From Chloroflexales bacterium ZM16-3 (GTDB lineage: Bacteria; Chloroflexota; Chloroflexia; Chloroflexales; Chloroflexaceae), in NCBI GenBank assembly GCA_004138175.2, contig RYFE02000052.1:1-35371 (forward strand): a DNA stretch of 35,371 nt, in the 5' to 3' direction. Shown piece after piece: positions 24,924 through 31,171 of this stretch. The translations under genes and the position numbers were made by a program. The notes under the pieces are model-generated. The model was not told where the DNA came from. It searched no databases and saw nothing but the letters and a program-made list of their open reading frames with translations. Numbering within the stretch: the first letter of the stretch is position 1; every line of letters begins with the position of its first letter.

Positions 24924-25534
24924 GCAGCGACAGCCGCTACCCCATCCCGGCAGCCCGCGCCCGCGCCGAGATCGTGGTGATCAACTCACGCTTCATCGCC
25001 GACGCCGCGCCCACCGCCGACATAGCCGCCGCGAAGGCATTCATCGCCGAGACACGCGCCGCCATGCCCGACGCCCGCCACCACTGCTTCGCCTACCTGG
25101 TCGGCTACGGGGCCAGCGTCACCGCTGGCATGAGCGACGACGGCGAGCCAGCCGGCACGGCAGGCAGGCCCATGCTGGCCGTGCTGCGCGGGGCCGACCT
25201 GGGCGACGTGGCGGTGGTGGTGACGCGCTACTTCGGCGGCACGCTGCTAGGCACCGGCGGGCTGGTGCGAGCCTACGGGGACGCAGTGAAGGCGGTACTT
25301 GAGGCGCTACCGCGCGGCGAGCGGGTAGCGCTGCGCAGCCTGCTCGTGCAGACAAGCTACAGCGACTACGCCGCCATCCGGCGCGCCCTGGAGGCCCACG
25401 GTGCCACCATCGAAGAAGAGGACTTCGCCGCCGACGTGAGCATTGTCGCCTCCCTGCCCGCCGACGGCTACGAGCGCTGCCTAGCCGACCTAGCCGAGAT
25501 CAGCGCCGGGAGAGTGATGATTGATCCCTTATAG
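24920..25534 (+). CDS. YigZ/IMPACT family protein
   Basis: The UPF0029 (IMPACT) fold protein, related to translation regulators; the bacterial role is unclear. Family marks are AEIVVINSRFIADAAP, ARHHCFAYLVG, MSDDGEPAGTAGRPML and VVVTRYFGGTLLGTGGLVRAYGDAVKAVL. The C-terminal EF-G-like ferredoxin part covers about 135-204. The GTG start at 24920 overlaps the stop of the preceding gene (GTGA), so the two are translationally coupled. A perfect 26-bp palindrome begins one base before the end of its stop region. Confidence 0.9.
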   Translation: MSSDSRYPIPAARARAEIVVINSRFIADAAPTADIAAAKAFIAETRAAMPDARHHCFAYLVGYGASVTAGMSDDGEPAGTAGRPMLAVLRGADLGDVAVVVTRYFGGTLLGTGGLVRAYGDAVKAVLEALPRGERVALRSLLVQTSYSDYAAIRRALEAHGATIEEEDFAADVSIVASLPADGYERCLADLAEISAGRVMIDPL

Positions 25535-25557
25535 GGACGCAGCGCGCTGCGTCCCTA
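25532..25557 (+). terminator. perfect 26-bp palindrome (TAGGGACGCAGCG type)
   Basis: Perfectly symmetric around 25544/25545 with 13-bp arms and no loop. It starts at the stop of the YigZ gene and lies before the convergent MDR gene. Member of the GTAGRGACGC palindrome family. Confidence 0.65.
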
Positions 25558-25577
25558 CGCCTCTCCTCTACAAAGGA

Positions 25578-26591
25578 TCAAAATGTAAGGCAGATCTTCC
25601 CAAAGTGGGTGCCGCTGGCGAGGTGGGTGAACGCCTGGGGCAACTCATCGAAGCCGAAGACCCGATCCACCACCGGGCGCAGCTGGTGCTGCCCGACCGC
25701 GCGCGCCATCGACTCGAAGCCATCGCGGCTGCCCACGGTAATGCCCTGGAGCCGCACCTGGCGCGTCACCACAAGGCCCAGGCGCACATCCATCCCCGGC
25801 CCCGAGAGCACCCCGATCATACTGATCGTCCCGCCCGGCCGGATGGCCCGCAGCGACTGGGGCAGGGTCTCTTGACCGCCCACCTCGACGATATGATCGA
25901 CCCCGTCGCCGCCGGCAAGCTCGCGCACACTGCGGCCCCACTCAGGCGTCTCGCGGTAGCTCAGGGTCGCATCAGCGCCGAGGGCGCGGGCGCGCTCCAG
26001 CTTCTCATTGCTGCTAGAGGTGACAATGGCGAAGGCACCGAGCATCTTGGCGAACTGGAGGGCGAACAGCGAGACCCCGCCGGTGCCCTGGATGAGCACG
26101 CGCTCGCCGGGCTGGATGCGGCCCTCCGTTACCAGGGCGCTCCATGCGGTGAGCGCGGCGCAGGGCAGCGTGGCCGCCTCGGCGTCGCTCAGGTGATCCG
26201 GCACATGGGCCAGCCCCTCAGCATCAACAGCCATATACTCAGCCATCACCCCATCGAGCGGGCCGCCCAGCGAGGCAGCCAGCCGCTCGGCATTCGGCGG
26301 CCCACCCGCCCAGCGCTGAAAGAACGTCGGGCAGACCCGGTCGCCCACCTTCACCCGCGTCACCCCAGAGCCAAGAGCCACCACCTCACCCACCCCATCG
26401 GAGACTGGGATCAGCGGCAGGGTGCCAGTCTGCGAGCCATAGCCGCGCTGGAGCACAACCATATCGCGGTAGTTGAGCGCGGCCGCACGCATGCGCAGCA
26501 GCGCCTGTCCCGGCCCCGGCTCAGGGGCTGGCCGCTCGGCGATCACCAGATGGTCAGCCGACCACCCGCCATCAAGCTGGAAGACCTTCAT
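25578..26591 (-). CDS. MDR-family NAD(P)-dependent oxidoreductase, zinc-free type
   Basis: A medium-chain dehydrogenase/reductase. The GroES-like N-terminal half has AALNYRDMVVLQRGYG where zinc alcohol dehydrogenases have a Cys-containing motif, so the catalytic zinc ligand is absent; the quinone-reductase-like branch is favoured. The Rossmann part shows ILIQGTGGVSLFALQFAKMLGA-type sequence (RVLIQGTGGVSLFALQFAK), the NAD(P) site, followed by TSSSNEKLERARALGADATLSY. Length 337 aa is usual. ATG 26591 has no strong ribosome binding site in view. Substrate unknown. Confidence 0.88.
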   Translation of the reverse strand: MKVFQLDGGWSADHLVIAERPAPEPGPGQALLRMRAAALNYRDMVVLQRGYGSQTGTLPLIPVSDGVGEVVALGSGVTRVKVGDRVCPTFFQRWAGGPPNAERLAASLGGPLDGVMAEYMAVDAEGLAHVPDHLSDAEAATLPCAALTAWSALVTEGRIQPGERVLIQGTGGVSLFALQFAKMLGAFAIVTSSSNEKLERARALGADATLSYRETPEWGRSVRELAGGDGVDHIVEVGGQETLPQSLRAIRPGGTISMIGVLSGPGMDVRLGLVVTRQVRLQGITVGSRDGFESMARAVGQHQLRPVVDRVFGFDELPQAFTHLASGTHFGKICLTF

Positions 26592-26621
26592 CGTTGAAAA
26601 CTCCCTCTACAGAGAAACCGG

Positions 26622-26642
26622 GTTATAGGGGCGTGTCGTGAC
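26622..26642. repeat. inverted repeat between MDR and phosphoesterase genes
   Basis: TAGGGGCGTGTC pairs with GACACCCCCTA with one bulge. It sits between two minus-strand genes and may terminate the upstream one. Confidence 0.4.
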
Positions 26643-26647
26643 ACCCC

Positions 26648-27550
26648 CTATGATATACCGATAATCGTCATCGTCCGCCGCCAGAGGTCAGCGGGCAGAT
26701 CGTGGCGCAGAGCGGACTCCATCTCGGCGCGGGTGATCAGGTCGCGCTCACCCGTCCAGCAGCGGTAGGCCAGACGACGTAGCACATCCCGCACCGTGTC
26801 GGCATCTTCCCGCCCCAAGCCGCCGGGCCGGAAGAGGTTAGCCACGCCCTGCACGAGCGGCTTCATGTCGGCGGCGATAATCGACGCCTGAACTTGCTCG
26901 ATCCCGGCGAGGAACCCGGCCGCCAGATCGACCTGCGGGGCGAAGGTGGCATGAGGCTTGGCGAGGTCGATATGCTCGACACACACCGCCCCATCGGCGC
27001 GAACGGTTAGGCGGGCCACAGAGGCGATCAGCTGGCGGGCAAAGTGGGAGCCAGGGGCGACCGCGCCAGGGTTCACCAGCAGCGCCTCGCCCCAGGGCAC
27101 CGTCATCGGCACATGGGTGTGGCCAAAGACAATAATCTGGGCATCGGCGCGGCGAGCCATCTCGGCGCGGCGAGCCAGCTTGGGGGGCCACGAGTCATCT
27201 TGGCGCGCAGCCAGCTCATCGGCGCGGTCGGGGTAGTGGGCGTGGGTGAGCAGCAGGCGCAGCCCGCCCGCGCTGACAAGCTGCTGGTAGGGCAGCTCGC
27301 GCTGCGACTCGACCGTGTCGTCGTTACCGTGGACGGCTACCACAGGGGCAATCTCGCTCAGCGCATCAAGAGCGCGCAGCTCGCCCACATCGCCGGCGTG
27401 GAGGATCAGATCGACATCCCGGAAGGCCACGCCAATCGCATCGGGAAGATCAGGCAGGCGGTCGGGCATATGCGTATCGGCGATCAGCCCGATCCGAGCG
27501 ACCACACGATCCGGGGGCGGGGGCGTGTCGAGCAGGGTGACGGCGGCCAT
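26648..27550 (-). CDS. metallophosphoesterase (YfcE-like) with extra C-terminal domain
   Basis: A calcineurin-like phosphoesterase with the metal motifs IADTHMPDR, HAGDVGE, HGNDD, THAHYPD and GHTHVPM in order. The first ~190 residues match the YfcE/MJ0936 type; the last ~110 (after VEHIDLAKPHATF) are extra helical sequence that I cannot assign. ATG 27550 has a strong GGAGG seven bases before it, so the longer frame upstream is rejected. The substrate is unknown. A possible 37-aa peptide gene lies 90 bases upstream on the same strand. Confidence 0.85.
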   Translation of the reverse strand: MAAVTLLDTPPPPDRVVARIGLIADTHMPDRLPDLPDAIGVAFRDVDLILHAGDVGELRALDALSEIAPVVAVHGNDDTVESQRELPYQQLVSAGGLRLLLTHAHYPDRADELAARQDDSWPPKLARRAEMARRADAQIIVFGHTHVPMTVPWGEALLVNPGAVAPGSHFARQLIASVARLTVRADGAVCVEHIDLAKPHATFAPQVDLAAGFLAGIEQVQASIIAADMKPLVQGVANLFRPGGLGREDADTVRDVLRRLAYRCWTGERDLITRAEMESALRHDLPADLWRRTMTIIGIS

Positions 27551-27640
27551 CAGCGCACCTCCATATTCAGCAGCACGATTGATGGCCCTACGGTAACACA
27601 GCGCTCCGGCCCAGCGGATGAAAGCCACCTCGCAGACAGC

Positions 27641-27754
27641 TTACGCGCCCCTGATTGGTGCCAGATAGGAGACACCCCCATCGCCCAGGCTCACAGCCTG
27701 CTCCTGCGTAACGTCGGCGAGCAGAGCCTTCGCAGGGTTCACAAGCTGGCGCAT
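27641..27754 (-). CDS. candidate 37-aa peptide
   Basis: Not recognised. A short frame begins MRQLVNPAKALLADVTQEQ and ends with SYLAPIRGA and TAA. Its ATG at 27754 has AGGGAG six bases upstream, a better site than those of many genes here. It could be a leader peptide, a small protein or chance. No repeat or cysteine motif is seen. It precedes the phosphoesterase on the same strand, so the two could be co-transcribed. The rest of 27551-27897 holds nothing else recognisable besides the tRNA promoter. Confidence 0.3.
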   Translation of the reverse strand: MRQLVNPAKALLADVTQEQAVSLGDGGVSYLAPIRGA

Positions 27755-27857
27755 ACAGTGCTCCCTTGCCGATGGCCGATTGCCCTTCAGAACCAGCGCC
27801 CAGTATACCCGATCCCGCTGAGCGGCAGGCGGCGCGGGATGGGCGCAGATCGGGGCA

Positions 27858-27886
27858 TTGCAAAAGACCCCAGGCTATGCTAGAAT
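27858..27886 (+). promoter_or_regulatory. promoter of the tRNA-Arg gene
   Basis: TTGCAA (27858-27863), 17 bases, TAGAAT (27881-27886), then 11 bases to the tRNA start. Confidence 0.55.
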
Positions 27887-27897
27887 TTGCCCGCGAT

Positions 27898-27974
27898 GGC
27901 CCGGTAGCTCAGTGGATTAGAGCACTAGTCTTCGGAACTAGGTGTCGGGGGTTCGAATCCCTCCCGGGTCGCCA
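27898..27974 (+). tRNA. tRNA-Arg (anticodon TCG), CCA encoded
   Basis: The full cloverleaf can be drawn. The acceptor GGCCCGG pairs with CCGGGTC (one G-U); D stem GCTC/GAGC; anticodon stem CTAGT/ACTAG with the loop CTTCGGA, giving anticodon TCG at 27932-27934; T arm with GTTCGAATC; discriminator G and CCA. It reads CGA arginine codons. The gene is intact although a mobile element seems to lie just beyond its 3' end, as is usual for elements that use tRNA genes as safe landing sites. Confidence 0.95.
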
Positions 27975-28003
27975 CTCTCGTCCGGCGCATACGTTGCTGA
28001 TGT

Positions 28004-28080
28004 GCGGAAATTCTTCCAGATGGGAGCGGAAATTCTTCCAGATGGAGGAGCGGAAATTCTTCCAGATTGAAAAATTCCGC
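28004..28080. repeat. array of transposase-binding-site-like repeats
   Basis: GCGGAAATTCTTCCAGAT occurs three times in direct orientation, at 28004, 28026 and 28050 (steps of 22 and 24 bases, about two helical turns). The 5' half recurs inverted at 28070-28080. TGCTGATG before the array and CATCAGCA after it make the whole block an outer inverted repeat. TnsB-type ends carry such ~20-bp sites in tandem, so this is read as the transposon end. The 2-6 base gaps exclude a CRISPR. Confidence 0.7.
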
Positions 28081-28110
28081 ATCAGCACAGGCAGCGCGCC
28101 GGCGCAACAG

Positions 28111-28142
28111 CATCGCCCGACCACCAGAGTGGTCGGGCGATG
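28111..28142. terminator. 14-bp perfect hairpin between tRNA side and tnsC
   Basis: CATCGCCCGACCAC (28111-28124) pairs perfectly with 28129-28142 around the loop CAGA. It is 24 bases beyond the AAA+ gene stop on the minus strand. No T run follows on either strand. Confidence 0.55.
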
Positions 28143-28166
28143 CTGCTTCCTGGATACTGGCGCTAC

Positions 28167-29081
28167 TCACCACTGACGCTTCTCCCACCGCTTCCGCACG
28201 CGCTCCCAGACAGCCTTCGTAAGCACACGCGGCGCATCGCTTTTCGCTGGCCCCAGTTCCTCATCTATAATCCGGATGAGTTGCTCGGTGAGCAACCGCC
28301 AAATACCCTGCGTCCAGTTAGCCGCCTCTTGAATAATCTCATCCTGATCAACATCCTCAGCAAAGACAGCGTTCAAATTCTGTCGAACCAGGCGGAGCAG
28401 AACTTCCTGGAACTCTGCTGCATCCATCAGGTCGATCACCATCCGTCTGGGCCAAGCTGCGCGAAGTTCTGGAACCTCACTGATCATCTTGGCGAACTTT
28501 GAGTCCTCGGCTGCCGCCGGATCAACCGAGGCACAGATGATCAGTGATCTCCTGGCAAGGCGTGGTGCCCCTCGCTGAATCGGGCTCTGTAGCTCTAGCA
28601 AGTACCTCCACACTGCCTTATCGAGATATTCCCCGTTAAGGAGAACGTATGCCTGTGGCTGAAGATCATCGTCCAGTGGAAGTGCAAAGTCATATACAAG
28701 AGACAGCGACTGCTGCTCAGTAAACCAGGAACGCGGCTTACCTGTAGGCCTCGTCCGTTCCTGTGCTGTAGTTGCACGATCTAGCTCCTGAAGGCCGCGC
28801 CAGATCTTGATGAATGCCACACACGTCGGCGGTACAGACCTGCTTGGCGGTGGTGTCAGGCTTACCAGGATGATGTCATTCGCATTGACTGGCTGATTGT
28901 CTGCAATTTCAGGGTGTGCGCATCCCTCCTGCCACCACCAGTCGAAGAAGCGATCCTTCCCAGAGCCGCTGGGGGTCAGAACAAAGAGAAGTTCACAGTT
29001 ACGTACTGCCTGATTCAGACGCCTGGCGCGCTCCTTCATTGGTGCGCTGATCACGAATGCGTCACGCTGGATCGACCTCAT
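28167..29081 (-). CDS. TnsC/TniB-like AAA+ transposition protein
   Basis: Probably the ATP-dependent regulator that links target DNA to the transposase. A P-loop reads LTPSGSGKDRFF (residues 35-46), and a Walker B-like stretch AYVLLNGEYLDKA (144-156) precedes a sensor region RSLIICASVDPAA and the AAA+ lid (FQEVLLRLVRQNL... to ANWTQGIWRLLTEQLIRI). Both ATP motifs are altered: the first Gly and the Ser/Thr after Lys of Walker A are Thr and Asp, and the Walker B Asp seems to be Gly, with Glu151 kept. The 304-aa length matches TniB. ATG 29081 overlaps the DDE transposase stop (ATGA), so the two are translationally coupled. The altered motifs could mean weak or no ATP hydrolysis. Confidence 0.65.
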   Translation of the reverse strand: MRSIQRDAFVISAPMKERARRLNQAVRNCELLFVLTPSGSGKDRFFDWWWQEGCAHPEIADNQPVNANDIILVSLTPPPSRSVPPTCVAFIKIWRGLQELDRATTAQERTRPTGKPRSWFTEQQSLSLVYDFALPLDDDLQPQAYVLLNGEYLDKAVWRYLLELQSPIQRGAPRLARRSLIICASVDPAAAEDSKFAKMISEVPELRAAWPRRMVIDLMDAAEFQEVLLRLVRQNLNAVFAEDVDQDEIIQEAANWTQGIWRLLTEQLIRIIDEELGPAKSDAPRVLTKAVWERVRKRWEKRQW

Positions 29082-31102
29082 GAGTCGGGTAACCCCTTCT
29101 TCATGTCTTGCTCAATCTGCCTCAGAGCGTCCTGTGCCTTGGGTGCTTTGCTCCAATCAAACTTGCGCCCTGCCGGCTCTGGTTGCTTCCTCGGCGGGGC
29201 CGTTCGCACTGAGACACTTGAGGTTGGCTGAGTTGGAGCAGGAGGTGATGCGTTTGTATCAGAACTGGCGGGGGTCACGTTCTCGGGTGTGTTCTGCTCT
29301 CCCTGTACAGATTGATCTGGTGCGGCAGCGGACGTATCGGCACCGGGATCTGTCGGAGGCAAAGCCCCTGAGGGCAGCTCCCTTCCATCTGGCAACTGGC
29401 TCCTTGCTCTCTCCGGCTCTAACTTTACTGGTTGCTTCGTAACATCGTGTTTGTAGATCTTACCAAGCCCAATTGCGTCGGTGGCTTCCTGAAGCGCAGC
29501 AAGCTTGTCTTTATGATGATCTTTGGCCCGTGTGAGCACTCGTCCAAGCATCTCCGGATACTCATCTTTGGACATATATCGCTCGGTTTTCAGAACCCCC
29601 TCGCACCAGTAGGCATCTTCCCGATCCAGACAGATATCGCACTCCCAACCAGCATCAAGTCTGGCAGCACGCAGCGGGACAAACTCTTTGCGTGCGGCGG
29701 CTATCATCCAGCGATACAGATCCTCCTCGCTCTTCAGGCGGGGCTCGTATTCCTGTCTATCAAACTGGAACTTCCAGTAACCGATCGCCGTATCGCGTGA
29801 AATTCGCTCCGGCACCAGCGTCATCAGACGACGGATAGGAGGTGCCTTGCGGGTACCGTTCGGATCCAGCCAGAGGTCACGACGAGTCTTCCGTTCCCCC
29901 CGTCGGCGAGGGCGCTGGCGAAGATCCTCCATGAACTCGTCGCACTTCGCTTGGAGGGTTTCTAGGGACACAAGATCAGAGAGATGGCGTGCCTCCCGTA
30001 TGGCGTCGAAGTCGCCCTCCCTCCCAACCAAATTCCCTTTGACATCCTTCAGTAGCGTGTCAAACGTCTTGAGCATATTCTCAATCTTGCCACGACCACG
30101 TGGCCGCCGTGGGATACTCATTGACATCCGAGCGACAGCCTGGTTTTCCTCTGAGAGATCATTCAGGAAGTCTTCGAATGCAATAAACTGACTACCATGA
30201 TCATTGTACAATACACCAGGACAAACACCACTGTAGTAGATCGCGCTGGCGAATACCATGCCTACATCTGCCGCCGTGAAGTCGGAATTCTTTGGCAGAC
30301 CTTTTTCGTCACGCAGCTTGCGTGGAATAAGCCGGGCACGAAGTGGATACTGAGATAAATCATCTATAATCAGTAGCAAGGTTACAGTACAGATTAGACC
30401 GTCATGTTTGATGTAAATGGGCAGTGGTCGTCCATCAATCTGCCATCGATCATTTACTAACTCGGGATCGTTGCGGCGAGATGGCAATATTTTGTTTCTT
30501 AAATATGCCTCGCCTTTACGCGCTAATGTGACAGCGAGTGCATCGTCATCTCTGAGCAACCGCAGAAAACGTCGAACTGCATATTCGCTGTGCGGCGGAT
30601 CTGGCGCATGCTCTTTTAGCACACTAAGCATGTAACTGACATCTTCCAAGCCCTTGATAATTGATCGCTTATCATCTGAGCCGACGACACGCTTCTCTGG
30701 TCTCTCGTATAGATCTGCCAAAATCCCCTTTTGGATCTCAGTAAACGTCCCACCAGGAGTTCTCCCTCGCTTCTGATCAATGAGCGACTCAATACAAGGA
30801 TCGGCCTCATACCGCTCCAGGTAGTTATCAAGCGTATCTACAGATATGTTAAGGCTTGCAGCAGTGAACCGGCGCGCGCCAGTGCCACGAAGGGCTCCCC
30901 CGTTATCTGCCTTAATATCGATAAGCTGTTTGATAGCCTTTTCAATCTCATAGAGGCGTTCCGGGGACTTGTTGCGCCGGATTAGCCGTTCACGCTCCTC
31001 TTTGGTAAGGGCATCAATATCCGTAATACGTCGCCCGGTAATACGAGACGAGAGAGTCGGCTTGGGCTCAGACTCTGGGGTTTTATCGGGCTGCTCTTCC
31101 AC
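29078..31102 (-). CDS. TnsB/TniA-like DDE transposase
   Basis: The catalytic transposase of the element, of the Mu/Tn7/Tn5053 rve-type. Helix-turn-helix regions occupy about 50-200. The RNase H-like core has Asp223 (WQIDGRPLP), Asp301 (VLYNDHGSQF) and Glu341 (GRGKIENMLKTF), a complete DDE triad. A beta-barrel-like region follows near 440-530. After about 560 comes a Pro/Ser/Thr-rich linker and a basic tail (FDWSKAPKAQDALRQIEQDM), which by analogy with TnsB may contact the AAA+ partner. The GTG start at 31102 has AAAGGA nine bases upstream. It lies 69 bp downstream of the pseudo-transposase gene and overlaps the AAA+ gene. Base composition is clearly AT-richer than the chromosome. Confidence 0.85.
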   Translation of the reverse strand: MEEQPDKTPESEPKPTLSSRITGRRITDIDALTKEERERLIRRNKSPERLYEIEKAIKQLIDIKADNGGALRGTGARRFTAASLNISVDTLDNYLERYEADPCIESLIDQKRGRTPGGTFTEIQKGILADLYERPEKRVVGSDDKRSIIKGLEDVSYMLSVLKEHAPDPPHSEYAVRRFLRLLRDDDALAVTLARKGEAYLRNKILPSRRNDPELVNDRWQIDGRPLPIYIKHDGLICTVTLLLIIDDLSQYPLRARLIPRKLRDEKGLPKNSDFTAADVGMVFASAIYYSGVCPGVLYNDHGSQFIAFEDFLNDLSEENQAVARMSMSIPRRPRGRGKIENMLKTFDTLLKDVKGNLVGREGDFDAIREARHLSDLVSLETLQAKCDEFMEDLRQRPRRRGERKTRRDLWLDPNGTRKAPPIRRLMTLVPERISRDTAIGYWKFQFDRQEYEPRLKSEEDLYRWMIAAARKEFVPLRAARLDAGWECDICLDREDAYWCEGVLKTERYMSKDEYPEMLGRVLTRAKDHHKDKLAALQEATDAIGLGKIYKHDVTKQPVKLEPERARSQLPDGRELPSGALPPTDPGADTSAAAPDQSVQGEQNTPENVTPASSDTNASPPAPTQPTSSVSVRTAPPRKQPEPAGRKFDWSKAPKAQDALRQIEQDMKKGLPDS

Positions 31103-31171
31103 GAGTTTATGTCCTTTCTCCCCTCATATGCCTTTATGTGATGCCGGCGCAAAATGCACCGAGTAGCGCAC

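Noticed and set aside
27898-27974. tRNA-Arg as attachment site of the tyrosine recombinase
   Set aside because: No copy of the tRNA 3' end was found near the recombinase gene or elsewhere in the window; the far side lies outside, so this is not excluded.
28004-28080. Short CRISPR array
   Set aside because: Repeats are separated by only 2-6 bases, one copy is an inverted half, and no cas gene is present.
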